Below, piece after piece: positions 38,828-48,794 of a stretch of DNA of 64,000 nt. The translations under genes were made by a program, and so were the position numbers. The number at the start of each line of letters is the position of its first letter. Within the stretch, counting starts at the first letter, position 1. Source of the DNA: Bacteroidota bacterium (GTDB lineage Bacteria; Bacteroidota; Bacteroidia; AKYH767-A; OLB10). The notes below the pieces were generated by a model. The model saw nothing but the letters and a program-made list of their open reading frames with translations. It did not search any database and was not told the origin of the DNA. The DNA is taken from contig JADKJB010000003.1 in assembly GCA_016722525.1 (NCBI GenBank), positions 248,001-312,000 on the forward strand, in the 5' to 3' direction.

Positions 38828-39265
38828 TTAACCTCTTGTTGTCACTACGAATTCAGCACTTTTTTCCAGCTTATCAAAAAGGTGCATGAGATCTTTGGGA
38901 GGTGATTTGAGTTTTCTAGCAACTATATCCATCCAGGCGCCGTCAACAGTGAGTTTAGCTGCTAATGTGCCATCTGATTTATAGAAGTGGTTCATGATGG
39001 ACCAGCGAGAGCCATCTTCCGACATTTTTACCAGTATGGCATCAATGCGGATATTTTCGTTTCCATGTATTTCTTTAAGGAAAATAGTTTCTTCTCTGAA
39101 GAGCACCGGAAACACATTATGCTCCTTAAACCATTCCATTCCAAACCCATTTTCTGCCATAAAAAGCAAACGGGTTTGCGCGGCATAATCGTTATAAGCA
39201 GAATGGCGCATGTGTATGTTCGCATCAAGATCTGCCCAGCGAATGGTGTACGTTTTTGAATACAT
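38828..39265 (-). CDS. Acyl-CoA thioesterase (4HBT/FadM-type hotdog)
   Basis: 145 residues with the 4-hydroxybenzoyl-CoA thioesterase-type N-terminus IRWADLDANIHMRHSAYNDY, where the Asp is the likely catalytic residue. The protein has the strand-rich hotdog pattern and lacks a signal peptide. Substrate is unknown. It is transcribed towards the 38.4-kb gene and lies 14 bases downstream of the DUF4476 protein gene on the same strand, so the two may be cotranscribed. Confidence 0.85.
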   Translation of the reverse strand: MYSKTYTIRWADLDANIHMRHSAYNDYAAQTRLLFMAENGFGMEWFKEHNVFPVLFREETIFLKEIHGNENIRIDAILVKMSEDGSRWSIMNHFYKSDGTLAAKLTVDGAWMDIVARKLKSPPKDLMHLFDKLEKSAEFVVTTRG

Positions 39266-39279
39266 AATTGGTCACAAAG

Positions 39280-40371
39280 TTATTTTTTGGTATTAATAAA
39301 CTCCAATAACTTATCCTTACTGCTGGTTGTATAAAACGATTCAGTGAGTTGATAATAATCGGGTGTGTTGATGCAATAGTCATAGCTGAACAATGCTATT
39401 TCGAGTCTGGAACTTTCAATGGAAAAGAGTTCGATTATACCTGCAATTTGTCTAACGGTAAAACACTTCTTCGTACTGATGATTTGTTTAGCAAGCGTAA
39501 CTTTGGTGCTGTTTACGGATACGTTACCTATACTTCTTTTAATATCATCAAAATCGGGTGCAGTTACTTCGCAGGTAACAACTGGAGGAGGTGGTGGGGG
39601 TGGGTTGAAGTCATCTAAAATGCCAGGACAAAATGCCAACCAGTCGTTTTTGTAAGGAACATGTGAAAATATTTCAGTTCCGTAAGAATAATTTTCAAGA
39701 TCATAAACTTTAGAAAATGCTTCTTTCATGAATGCAAGCCGATTTGATTCAAGTTCAAATAGTGTCGCCAGTTTCATCATCTGTCCTAACGACAAACAAT
39801 TAACAGAAATCATTTTCATAGCTTCGAATCTTCGGTTAGCATCTGTTCTTTGCATCACCACCGGCTTGCTTATCACTTCGAAATCATTATCTGCAAGTGG
39901 GGTGTTACATCCGCTTTCTCCTCTGTATCCGGAGGCAACCGGATAAGTAAGATTGGGATACCATGATTGAGGACCGGGAGGAATCGGAGGTCCCGGATTT
40001 GGGTCAACAATGATCGGAGGTTCCTGACGGCTAACAAAATCGTATAATCGTATGGCGTTAGAAAAGTTTGCGAAGGCGTCATACACATCAAAAAAATTAC
40101 CTGGATCGAAAACATGTTTGTAGCTCTTTTTGCAAAATTCAAAACGGTAATAGTCGCCGCCAAAAACCATGGCCATATCTTTTACCTGAGAGCTTAATAA
40201 ACAGGAACCCTGAAGCATATTTTTGGAAAATTGAAGCTTCTGTTGGTCATTGGGCTGCAAAGCCAACTGATTTAAATTTTGTTTGAAAATGTTGGCCGGC
40301 ATTGGCGACTGGCAACGCTGAGCTTGCGTAATAAATGGAATAAATAGTAAGAGTAGTACTAGCTTTTTCAT
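39280..40371 (-). CDS. Secreted DUF4476 protein with three repeats
   Basis: 363 residues with a signal peptide (ending TQAQ). Three divergent copies of a helical module of about 90 residues are separated by proline-rich linkers (PPIIVDPNPGPPIPPGPQ and PPPPPPPVVT). The modules share a pattern such as RFEAMKMISVNCLSLGQMMK and TLAKQIISTKKCFTVRQIAG, each with a conserved Cys and a following LATLFE-like helix. This matches DUF4476, a Bacteroidota family of unknown function. It has a textbook Bacteroidota promoter upstream. Confidence 0.82.
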   Translation of the reverse strand: MKKLVLLLLFIPFITQAQRCQSPMPANIFKQNLNQLALQPNDQQKLQFSKNMLQGSCLLSSQVKDMAMVFGGDYYRFEFCKKSYKHVFDPGNFFDVYDAFANFSNAIRLYDFVSRQEPPIIVDPNPGPPIPPGPQSWYPNLTYPVASGYRGESGCNTPLADNDFEVISKPVVMQRTDANRRFEAMKMISVNCLSLGQMMKLATLFELESNRLAFMKEAFSKVYDLENYSYGTEIFSHVPYKNDWLAFCPGILDDFNPPPPPPPVVTCEVTAPDFDDIKRSIGNVSVNSTKVTLAKQIISTKKCFTVRQIAGIIELFSIESSRLEIALFSYDYCINTPDYYQLTESFYTTSSKDKLLEFINTKK

Positions 40372-40412
40372 AAATAGTTGATAATTTTTATTGTCCCTTC
40401 TTATGGGTTTGT

Positions 40413-40443
40413 CAAAAGTAGTACAATTGATTCATTTTTCAAA
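40413..40443 (-). promoter_or_regulatory. Bacteroidota promoter of the DUF4476 gene
   Basis: On the minus strand TTTG (40443-40440), a 19-base spacer, and TACTTTTG (40420-40413). Both elements and the spacing match the TTTG-N19-TAnnTTTG consensus. The start codon lies about 40 bases downstream. Confidence 0.65.
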
Positions 40444-40594
40444 TTTGGTGATTTGAAATCAATGACAAATTCATTGGGTTAACTTTTTATGTTCTAATCT
40501 TAATTTGGAAATTAGTTTTCATGCGAAAACGTGTTTATATACTGTTAATAACTATCCTAATTTTTTTTTGCATAAAAATTCAATATACATTTGA

Positions 40595-40620
40595 AATGCA
40601 TTTTGGTGCCAAAATGTATT
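40595..40620. repeat. Imperfect 12-bp inverted repeat
   Basis: AATGCATTTTGG and CCAAAATGTATT, separated by TG, form a hairpin with one mismatched pair. It lies in the gap between the DUF4476 and SPOR genes, about 50 bases before the decayed T9SS fragment. No T-tract follows. Confidence 0.45.
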
Positions 40621-40670
40621 GGTGATTTTAGTTTTGCTTTCTAATGCTTTTAATGCGGAAAGTAGAAAGG

Positions 40671-40844
40671 AAACAATTGCAAATTTTTAATGCGCAAGGG
40701 AGAATGGTTTTCAAAGAGAAATCGAAGCTACATCCACCTTATTAAACGAATAATGTGAATGGCATTAATTTCAAGAAAGGTGTTTGTCTTGTGATGCGTC
40801 AAGCAGCGAAAAGGCGGTAGGTGAAGAAGTTTGTTGTGGAATAG
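40671..40844 (+). pseudogene. Decayed T9SS C-terminal sorting domain
   Basis: Translating from 40671 gives KQLQIFNAQGRMVFKEKSK, a stop, then in a nearby frame VNGINFKKGVCLVM and VKKFVVE before a final stop at 40842-40844. These are the recognisable blocks of a T9SS type A sorting domain (IFNAQGRMV, the GVxxV strand, KKFVVE). The segments carry stops, and no upstream protein body remains. The gap of about 610 bases (40372-40983) contains nothing else I can support apart from the inverted repeat. Confidence 0.55.
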
Positions 40845-40983
40845 AAAAAAAAAAATTCATCACGTTAAAAATTGGTGATAAAGAAGAAAGGCATATTTAA
40901 AGCTAATCGATTGTGAAGCTACTTTTTTTATCGTGATGAGGAAACTAATCGGCACAACTTTATTTTAACTGCACCTCAATGCC

Positions 40984-41379
40984 TCAAAACTCAGGCAGCT
41001 TCACCTCATCCTTTACCAAAAAAGCAGTAGCATAAATAGGTTGCAGTTCTTTCAAAAATTTCATTGCCTCCAAACGGGTCTTAAAATCACCCACCCTGAT
41101 TTTGAAATTGGGCTGATGATAAACCAGATAGGAGCCTACATTTGGATAGATTTGAAGAAAATCTGTTTTTACTTCGTTTGCTTTTAATCGCTGAGGTCCA
41201 AAGAAAATTTGAACTCTGTACCCCGGCATTGTCTTTTTCGACTGGTTAATAGCAATATGTCTGTTCATTAGCACTTTTACCAAACTGTCTTGCGACTTCA
41301 TAGAATACTGCCCTAAACAGGTTTCAGGAATTAAAAACAGCAGAAATAATACGGTCAAAAGTAGGTTTGAAGTTTTCAC
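40984..41379 (-). CDS. SPOR-domain-containing exported protein
   Basis: 131 residues: signal peptide (ending near CLGQYS), then a C-terminal SPOR-like domain (about residues 50-128) containing YRVQIFFGPQ and FKIRVGDFKTRLEAMKFLKE, the two beta-strands and helix of the fold. SPOR domains bind denuded septal peptidoglycan. The other part of the protein is short, so it probably acts at the septum or cell wall. Single gene, transcribed towards the decayed sorting domain. Function beyond the domain unknown. Confidence 0.8.
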   Translation of the reverse strand: MKTSNLLLTVLFLLFLIPETCLGQYSMKSQDSLVKVLMNRHIAINQSKKTMPGYRVQIFFGPQRLKANEVKTDFLQIYPNVGSYLVYHQPNFKIRVGDFKTRLEAMKFLKELQPIYATAFLVKDEVKLPEF

Positions 41380-41784
41380 GATGGTGTAAAATTAGATGAA
41401 AATTTGATTCAAGTGAAACAATGCTCATTCAATGGGTTTACCAAATTGTGACATTGTTAGGAAAAAAGTAGCAATAATTTCGGTGTTGAATTTTACTGAG
41501 AAGGGCGATTCTAAATTTGTAAGTTTCTGATATTTAATTCTATAAACTGATTTTGTTTATTGAAAACAGCTCCGGTAGCAGACTTATTCCATGCTTGTAA
41601 AATGGATGCCGGTTCAATTTGGCAATGTGGTAAACGAATTTTACCACATCTTATTTAGAATCGTTTTAAATTACAAAAGTCACAAATGGCCTTTTCGAAA
41701 TCATAAATGTTTGTTTTAAATTTGTCCACCTCTAAATCGGGGTACTATTTCTACTTATAAAGCATACATAACTAAATCAATCCT
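41380..41784. other. Intergenic region upstream of the act operon
   Basis: About 400 bases without a gene, between divergent genes. Apart from the -7 box at 41717-41724 I see nothing supported. Confidence 0.5.
41717..41724 (+). promoter_or_regulatory. Putative -7 box of the act-cox operon
   Basis: TAAATTTG matches TAnnTTTG, 60 bases before the actA ATG. Candidate for the promoter of the whole respiratory operon. Confidence 0.45.
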
Positions 41785-43026
41785 ATGAAAGGTAGCGTGT
41801 TCGCCTCCAAAATCACGTCGGTTTGCCTCATTTTTTTCTCCTTGTTTTTATTTTCTGTTCATGATGGCAATGCACAACCCGACGGTGCAGCCCTTTTCAA
41901 AGCTCAATGTGCTCAGTGTCACAGTGTTGGAGCCAATAAAATTATTGGCCCGGGGTTGAAAGATGTTCATACCCGAAAAAATGAGGAATGGCTGATTAAG
42001 TGGATCAAAAACTCTTCAGCAGTAATTAAATCTGGTGATGCTTATGGGGTTAAGTTATATAACGACTATAATCAAACAGCAATGCCATCATTTGCTTTGT
42101 CCGATGATGAAGTAAAGTCGATTTTAGGTTATGTAAAAGCAGAAGGCGAAAAAGCTGCCGCTGCTCCGGCACCCGGCGCTGCCGTACCCGGTGCAGAGCC
42201 TGTTAAACCGGGTTTCCCATGGTTGATTTGGTCTATTATTTTGACTTTGGTAATTTTATTTGCTGTTTTAGGGAAAGTTAAAAGTGGTCTGGAAAGAGCA
42301 CTCCGATCAAAGCAAGGAATACCTGAACCCGAGCCTGTTACATCAAAACAAGCTTCAAAAAACTGGATACGTGGCAACAAAAAATTAATTGCTGTAATGT
42401 TTTTGGTTTTGGTTACATGGGGAAGTGTTAAAGGATGGTATGCCTTGTCGAGTATTGGCCTTTCACAAAATTATGAACCCACTCAGCCAATTAAATTTTC
42501 TCATAAAATACATGCCGGTCAAAACGGAATTTCATGCGTTTATTGTCACTCCGGTGCGGAGAAAAGTCGCCATGCTAACATTCCATCACCGAATGTTTGT
42601 ATGAATTGTCACAAATATGTTCAAACAGGACCGGTTTATGGCACCACTGAAATAGCCAAGATTTATGCAGCGCTCGATTACGATCCAAACACCTCTACTT
42701 ATGGGCCGAATCCAAAACCAATTCAGTGGATCAGGGTACATAACTTACCTGATTTAGCCTATTTCAACCATGCTCAACACGTAACTGTTGGTAAACTTGA
42801 ATGCCAAACTTGCCATGGTCCAGTGCAGGAAATGGAAGTGGTAAAGCAGTTTTCACCTTTAACTATGGGTTGGTGTATTCAATGCCACCGTGATACTGAA
42901 GTAAAAATGGAGGGCAATGCATATTACACAGAATTACACGCAAAATTAAAAACCAAATACGGTGCTGATGCAAAACTAACAGTCGATAAAATCGGTGGTT
43001 TAGAATGTGCCCGTTGCCATTATTAA
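41785..43026 (+). CDS. actA: Alternative complex III subunit A, multihaem cytochrome c (six CxxCH motifs)
   Basis: Exported cytochrome of the quinol:cytochrome c oxidoreductase (ACIII). 413 residues: signal peptide; an N-terminal single-haem domain (CAQCH, residues 42-46); an Ala/Pro-rich linker; a membrane helix (about 148-168); and a second hydrophobic stretch (about 205-220). A pentahaem domain follows with CVYCH, CMNCH, CQTCH, CIQCH and CARCH. Six haem sites are therefore present, five of them in the classical ActA part. It starts an operon running to the oxidase genes. Intact. Confidence 0.93.
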   Translation: MKGSVFASKITSVCLIFFSLFLFSVHDGNAQPDGAALFKAQCAQCHSVGANKIIGPGLKDVHTRKNEEWLIKWIKNSSAVIKSGDAYGVKLYNDYNQTAMPSFALSDDEVKSILGYVKAEGEKAAAAPAPGAAVPGAEPVKPGFPWLIWSIILTLVILFAVLGKVKSGLERALRSKQGIPEPEPVTSKQASKNWIRGNKKLIAVMFLVLVTWGSVKGWYALSSIGLSQNYEPTQPIKFSHKIHAGQNGISCVYCHSGAEKSRHANIPSPNVCMNCHKYVQTGPVYGTTEIAKIYAALDYDPNTSTYGPNPKPIQWIRVHNLPDLAYFNHAQHVTVGKLECQTCHGPVQEMEVVKQFSPLTMGWCIQCHRDTEVKMEGNAYYTELHAKLKTKYGADAKLTVDKIGGLECARCHY

Positions 43027-43064
43027 TATAAAGTTCCAATTTTAGATACAATCCTATAAGCAAT

Positions 43065-46000
43065 ATGGAAAAAAAATACTGGAAAGGTGTTGAAGAGCTT
43101 CGGAATGACGCGGAGTTCGTCAAACTGAAAAACAACGAGTTTTTCGAACATCTCCCCGTGGATGAAGTTTTAGGTAAGAAAGCCGAATCTACTGATGCAA
43201 CACCACGAAGGGATTTTCTTAAGTTTCTAGGTTTTGGTATGGCTGCTGCTACACTTGCCGCCTGTGAAGCACCTGTTAAAAAATCAATTCCTTATTTGAT
43301 TAAACCGGAGGAATGATGCCGGGTATTCCTAATTATTATGCTTCTACTTTTTGGGATGGTCATGATTATGCGAGCCTATTAGTGAAGACGCGTGAAGGCC
43401 GCCCAATTAAAGTGGATGGCAACGAACTTTCCGGAATTTCTAAAGGCGCTACTCATGCCAGGGTTCAGGCCTCTGTTCTCGGTTTATATGATAGCAATCG
43501 TTTGCGTGGCCCACAAGTTGCCGGCAAAGATGCCACTTGGGCCGATGCTGATAAAGATATTAAAGCAAAGCTGGAAGCAGCAGCTCAAAAAGGAGGTAAG
43601 ATCCGAATTTTATCTGCTTCTATAATTAGTCCTTCAACAAAAGCTTTGATAGCAGAATTTGCTTCCAAGTATGCAGGTACTGAAGTCGTTACTTATGACG
43701 CTATTTCTTGCTCCGGTACATTAAAAGCAAATGAGTTGTCGTTTGGTAAATCAGCTTTGCCAGTTTACAGTTTCGATGCTGCCAATGTTGTGGTCGGGTT
43801 TAATGCCGATTTCTTATCGAATTGGGCGAACTCCACTTTAAATGCACGTCAGTATGCTGCAAACAGAAAACTTTTTGAAAAAGAATATGTCGCGGCATTA
43901 CCAATTTGAATCAGCCTTGTCATTAACAGGTTCAAATGCCGATCACCGTTATAAAATTAAACCAAGTCAGGAAGGTGCTGCTGTTGTTTCTTTATATAAT
44001 AAAATAGCCTCTTTAGCCGGTGCGGCATCAGCAGGAAGCGCAACAACAGGTGTTGAAGATGGAATTTCGAAAGCAGCTCGTGACCTGTGGAACAGTAAAG
44101 GAAAGTCATTGGTTATTTCTGGTTCTAATGATGTAAATGTTCAAGTTGTTGTTAATGCAATCAATGCTCTTTTAGGTAATTACGGCACTACAATCAACAT
44201 CGATTCACATTCTAATTTCCGTCAAGGCAGCGATGAAAAACTTGCGGCATTAATTGCTGAAATGCAAGGTGGTTCCGTTGATGTATTATTCTTAAATAAT
44301 GTCAATCCTGTTTATTCTTATCCAGACAGTGAAGGATTTATAAATGCTTTGAAGAAAGTTCCTACCGTAGTTTCTTTTGCAGGAAGCAACGATGAAACTT
44401 CTGCATTAGCAGGATATATTTGTCCCGATCATCATTACCTGGAATCCTGGAACGATGCAGAACCTACTAAAAATGTATTCAGTCTTGCGCAACCTACTAT
44501 CAGACCACTTTTCAAAACACGTCAGATGCAGGATAGTTTGATTCAATGGGCAGGATTACCCTATAACGATTATCTCGCTTTCATTCAAGGAATTTGGAGT
44601 AAAAACATGTATGGCCAGCAAACCGGAATTACTTCTTTTGAAGCTTTTTGGACCAAATCATTACAAGAAGGTGTTTTTGAAATTGCTTCTTCTACCGGCT
44701 CACCAATTCCATTTAATGCCGATATTAATTCGGCTGCCAATGCTGCTGTTGCTGGAAAGTCAGAGGGGGTAGAATTAATTATTTATGAAAAAACCGGTTT
44801 AGGAAATGGTGCCCATGCAAACAATCCATGGCTGCAGGAACTTCCTGATCCAATTTCAAAAGTTTGTTGGGATAATTATTTTGCCATGTCTCCTGCTTTT
44901 GCAGAAGCACAAGGCTATAAACAGGGAAATGTAATTGAAGTAAAAACTGGAAAAGTAGCAGTTAAAGGACCGGTTTACTTACAACCCGGCATGGCCGATC
45001 AAACTATTGCTGCTGCTCTTGGCTATGGCCGTACCAATGCCGGCAAAGCAGCTAATAATGTTGGTTTTAACGCCTATACATTGGCCACCCTTAAAAATGG
45101 AGCCATTCATTTTTATGCTACCGGTGTCTATTGGAAAAACGGTAGATGATGATCATCAATTAGCATCCACTCAAACGCATCATACCATGATGGGTAGAGC
45201 AATTGTTAAGGAAACCAATCTGGATCAATACATAAAAGACCCAAAGGCTGGAAATCCTGATGTGATGCTTGAAACCTATAAGGGTAAAGTGAAGGCAACG
45301 GAGATGGATTTATGGGCTACCGAAAAAAAACCGGGTCACGATAAACCCAACCATTTCTGGGGAATGTCAATTGATTTGAATTCTTGCATCGGCTGTGGTT
45401 CTTGTGTGATTGCCTGTCAGGTGGAAAATAATGTGCCTGTAGTGGGTAAGGACGAAATTGGAAGATCACGTGAAATGCATTGGATCAGAATTGATCGTTA
45501 CTATTCAAGTGATACAACAAAAGAAAGCGCTGAAAAAGCTGACATGGGTAAGATTGATATGCTTACCAGCATGGAAGTGCCTTCTGATAATCCGGAAGTT
45601 GTTTTTCAACCAATGCTTTGTCAACATTGTAACCATGCTCCTTGTGAAACAGTTTGTCCGGTTGCAGCAACAACTCATAGTTCCGAAGGGCTTAACATGA
45701 TGGCTTACAATCGCTGTGTGGGTACCCGTTATTGTGCAAACAACTGTCCTTATAAAGTAAGAAGATATAACTGGTTCAAATATTCTGACAATACCGATTT
45801 CGATTTCAACATGAATGACGATTTGGGTAAAATGGTTTTGAACCCGGATGTGGTAGTGAGGTCTAGAGGGGTTATGGAGAAGTGTTCTATGTGCGTTCAG
45901 CGAATTCAATATGGAAAGTTAGAAGCAAAAAAATTAGGTCGTAGACCTAAAGATGGAGAGATCAATACAGCTTGTGCACAATCTTGTCCTACCAATGCAA

Positions 46001-46152
46001 TCATATTTGGTGATTATAATGATGCAGAAAGCAAGTTGTCGCAGCAAGCAAAAGATGAAAGAGCTTACCACGTTCTGGAAGAACTTAATGTGCAGCCTTC
46101 AATATATTATCAAACCAAGGTTAGAAATAAAGATGTAGGCGGAAAAGCCTGA
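43065..46152 (+). CDS. actB: Alternative complex III subunit B, molybdopterin-like/iron-sulfur protein (three frameshifts)
   Basis: Large ACIII subunit, about 1029 residues. The N-terminus carries a twin-arginine signal (RRDFLKFLGFGMAAATLAAC). A molybdopterin-oxidoreductase-like part follows, then a ferredoxin domain with clusters in CIGCGSCVIACQ, CQHCNHAPCETVCP, CVGTRYCANNCP and CSMCVQR...CAQSCP. The parts are 43065-43316, 43313-43909, 43842-45149 and 45007-46152. Breaks lie near 43305-43316 (one base missing before VMPGIPNYYAS-like MPGIPNYYAS), the A5 run 43878-43882 (one base too many before MSRHYQFES) and the A5 run 45135-45139 (before TVDDDHQLASTQTHHTMMG). A one-base correction at each restores family-typical sequence. 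It is one of the strongest signs of sequencing error, as ACIII needs this subunit. Confidence 0.85.
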
Positions 46153-46196
46153 TGACATTATTGATTTTGAACAATCAGACACAGACAATTTAAATT

Positions 46197-47585
46197 ATGC
46201 ACTACGAATCAGAATTAAGGGAACCGCTCATCCTTGGTGATAAAAGTCTTCACCAGATTACAGAGGATGTTTGCAGGCCTATAGAAGGCAAAGCCAATAA
46301 ATACTGGTGGTTCGCCTTCACCATAGCTTCTATGGCACTTTTATGGTGGATCATTTCAGTATCCTATACTGTTGGTACCGGATTAGGAGTTTGGGGAATA
46401 AATAAAACTGTGGGTTGGGCCTGGGATATCACTAACTTCGTTTGGTGGGTTGGTATCGGTCATGCCGGAACACTTATCTCAGCAATCCTTTTGTTATTTC
46501 GTCAGAAATGGAGACTCTCTATTAACCGTTCTGCTGAAGCAATGACCATTTTTGCTGTAATCTGTGCAGCTTCATTTATTGTATCGCACATGGGTCGTCC
46601 ATGGGTCGCTTACTGGCCATTGCCATTAGCGAATCAGTTTGGTTCCTTATGGGTGAATTTTAACTCTCCACTTGTTTGGGATGTATTTGCGATCTCTACG
46701 TATTTCTCAGTTTCTTTAGTTTTCTGGTATACCGGTCTTATTCCTGATTTTGCTGCTGTACGTGACAGAGCAAAAACTAAATCCTCAAAATTCTGGTACA
46801 CAGTTTTAAGTTTCGGCTGGACAGGAACCGCTAAAAACTGGCAACGTTTTGAAGAGGTTTCACTGGTGCTTGCAGGACTATCAACACCTCTAGTACTGTC
46901 AGTTCACTCTGTAGTATCCATGGATTTCGCAACTTCTTTGGTTCCTGGTTGGCATACTACCATCTTCCCGCCATATTTCGTTGCAGGTGCGATTTTCTCA
47001 GGATTTGCCATGGTGCAAACACTGCTTATTATAACCAGAAAAGTTTTAAATCTGGAAGATTACATCACAATTTACCACATCGACATGATGAACAGGATTA
47101 TCCTGATCACCGGATCGATTGTAGGTGTGGCATACATGACTGAGTTTTTTATTGCCTGGTATTCAGGCGTAGAATATGAGCAGTATGCATTTATCAACAG
47201 AGCTACCGGTCCTTACTGGTGGGCCTATTGGAGTATGATGACCTGCAATGTAATTACGCCTCAATTATTCTGGTCCTCAAAACTAAGGACAAGTATTTTT
47301 GCGACATTCTTTATTTCTATATTCGTAAATATTGGGATGTGGTTTGAACGATTTGTAATTATCGTTACTTCACTACACCGTGATTACATCCCTTCCAGTT
47401 GGACTATGTATTCACCTACCTGGGTGGAGGTCGGTATTTTCATTGGCTCACTCGGGTTGTTTTTTGTCCCCTTCCTTTTATTCACCAGATTCTTCCCTGT
47501 TATAGCTATGAGCGAATTAAAAACAATTGTAAAGAGTTCCAGTTCACAGGCAAAAAAGAAAGGAGCTAATCACCATGAGCACTAA
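46197..47585 (+). CDS. actC: Alternative complex III subunit C (NrfD-like quinol-binding protein)
   Basis: Integral membrane protein of 462 residues with about ten predicted helices, of the NrfD/PsrC family, forming a quinol site in ACIII. Family-like segments include ITNFVWWVGIGHAGTLISAI, HMGRPWVAYWPLP and VHSVVSMDFATSLVPGWHTT. It overlaps actD by 11 bases. Intact. Confidence 0.93.
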   Translation: MHYESELREPLILGDKSLHQITEDVCRPIEGKANKYWWFAFTIASMALLWWIISVSYTVGTGLGVWGINKTVGWAWDITNFVWWVGIGHAGTLISAILLLFRQKWRLSINRSAEAMTIFAVICAASFIVSHMGRPWVAYWPLPLANQFGSLWVNFNSPLVWDVFAISTYFSVSLVFWYTGLIPDFAAVRDRAKTKSSKFWYTVLSFGWTGTAKNWQRFEEVSLVLAGLSTPLVLSVHSVVSMDFATSLVPGWHTTIFPPYFVAGAIFSGFAMVQTLLIITRKVLNLEDYITIYHIDMMNRIILITGSIVGVAYMTEFFIAWYSGVEYEQYAFINRATGPYWWAYWSMMTCNVITPQLFWSSKLRTSIFATFFISIFVNIGMWFERFVIIVTSLHRDYIPSSWTMYSPTWVEVGIFIGSLGLFFVPFLLFTRFFPVIAMSELKTIVKSSSSQAKKKGANHHEH

Positions 47586-48093
47586 TAAAGCATATGCTGT
47601 TTTCGAGGACGATGACGTTGTCCTGAGCGCTATTCCTAAATTAAAGGAAAGAAAATTTAAGGTGACAGATGTAATATCTCCATTTCCTATTCATGGATTG
47701 GATCATGTATTGGGGTTGAAAAGAACACGTATTTCAGTTTGTGCATTTATGTATGGTGCCACCGGAACCAGTCTTGCACTTTTGATGATGTGGTATATGA
47801 ACATTTTTGACTGGCCTATGGATATAGGGGGCAAACCAAGTTTTGCTTTGTATAAAAATTTATTGGCATTCATTCCGGTAACATTCGAAGCAACAGTATT
47901 GTGTGCCGCTCACGGTATGGTCATAACATTCTTTCTGAGAAGTAAATTGCTTCCGGGTGTTGAGCCTCATGTAATTGATGATCGTATGTCCGATGACCGT
48001 TTTGTAATGGTTATTAATGTGAAAAACGATAGCGAAAAAGCTGCTGCTCATGCAGCAATGATGGAAGTTGGTGCTACCTATGTTAAAAATTAA
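47575..48093 (+). CDS. actD: Alternative complex III subunit D (DUF3341)
   Basis: 172 residues with two predicted membrane helices (about residues 58-80 and 98-120). The DUF3341 features are present: AYAVFEDDDVVLSAIPKLKE near the start, PFPIHGLDHVLGLKRTRI and the C-terminal FVMVINVKNDS. ActD is a small structural subunit of ACIII. Its start lies inside the end of actC, indicating translational coupling. Intact. Confidence 0.92.
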   Translation: MSTNKAYAVFEDDDVVLSAIPKLKERKFKVTDVISPFPIHGLDHVLGLKRTRISVCAFMYGATGTSLALLMMWYMNIFDWPMDIGGKPSFALYKNLLAFIPVTFEATVLCAAHGMVITFFLRSKLLPGVEPHVIDDRMSDDRFVMVINVKNDSEKAAAHAAMMEVGATYVKN

Positions 48094-48126
48094 GCAGCTA
48101 AATTGAAAACAAAGAAACTAAGAGCA

Positions 48127-48780
48127 ATGAATCAAATAAAATCGAAGCTGTTTTCAGGCCTGATGTTGCTAAACTTCATGGTGGTCGCAGTTTCTTGCCA
48201 GAGAGGGCCACAAGATCCGGGAACGGAATTTATGCCTGATATGTACCGCTCACCATCCTATGAAACGTATGCGCCTAATGCGTTATTCGCCGACAGTTCT
48301 TCCGCAAGGTTGCCCGTTGCAGGTACCATACCCAGAGATTACACATTTTTCCATTACCCGCCTTCTAACGACGGATATGCGGCTGCAGGAAATGATCTTA
48401 AAAATCCGTTTGAAGCCAATGCCACAAATACTGCTGAAGGCAAAAGATTATATACTAATTTCTGTATGCATTGTCATGGTGAAACCGGTGGTGGTGATGG
48501 TTCTTTAATTGCAACCGGTAAATTTCCACCGCCTCCCGCTTATGCAACAGGCGTTTCTTCCCGAGGAGGAAATATGCGTGATCTTACTGATGGAAAAATA
48601 TTTCACACTATTACTTATGGAGTCAACCTGATGGGAGCACATGCTTCGCAGTTGAATCATGAGGAACGATGGAAAATTGTGATGTACGTACACCAACTTG
48701 GAAAAGCAGGTGGTGCAATTAATACCGCAGCCAGCGATTCAACTGGTGCGCCGAAAGATTCAACTGTGGCCTTGAAATAA
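48127..48780 (+). CDS. actE: Alternative complex III subunit E, monohaem cytochrome c lipoprotein
   Basis: About 217 residues with a lipoprotein signal (VVAVSC). The haem motif CMHCH is followed by GETGGGDGSLIATGKFPPPP, and the distal Met is likely the one in GVNLMGAHASQL. It is the soluble-domain cytochrome subunit that passes electrons out of ACIII. I chose the ATG at 48127 because it gives a proper lipoprotein signal; an in-frame TTG at 48103 adds a non-signal extension. Confidence 0.92.
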   Translation: MNQIKSKLFSGLMLLNFMVVAVSCQRGPQDPGTEFMPDMYRSPSYETYAPNALFADSSSARLPVAGTIPRDYTFFHYPPSNDGYAAAGNDLKNPFEANATNTAEGKRLYTNFCMHCHGETGGGDGSLIATGKFPPPPAYATGVSSRGGNMRDLTDGKIFHTITYGVNLMGAHASQLNHEERWKIVMYVHQLGKAGGAINTAASDSTGAPKDSTVALK

Positions 48781-48794
48781 TAACAGCAGAAATT

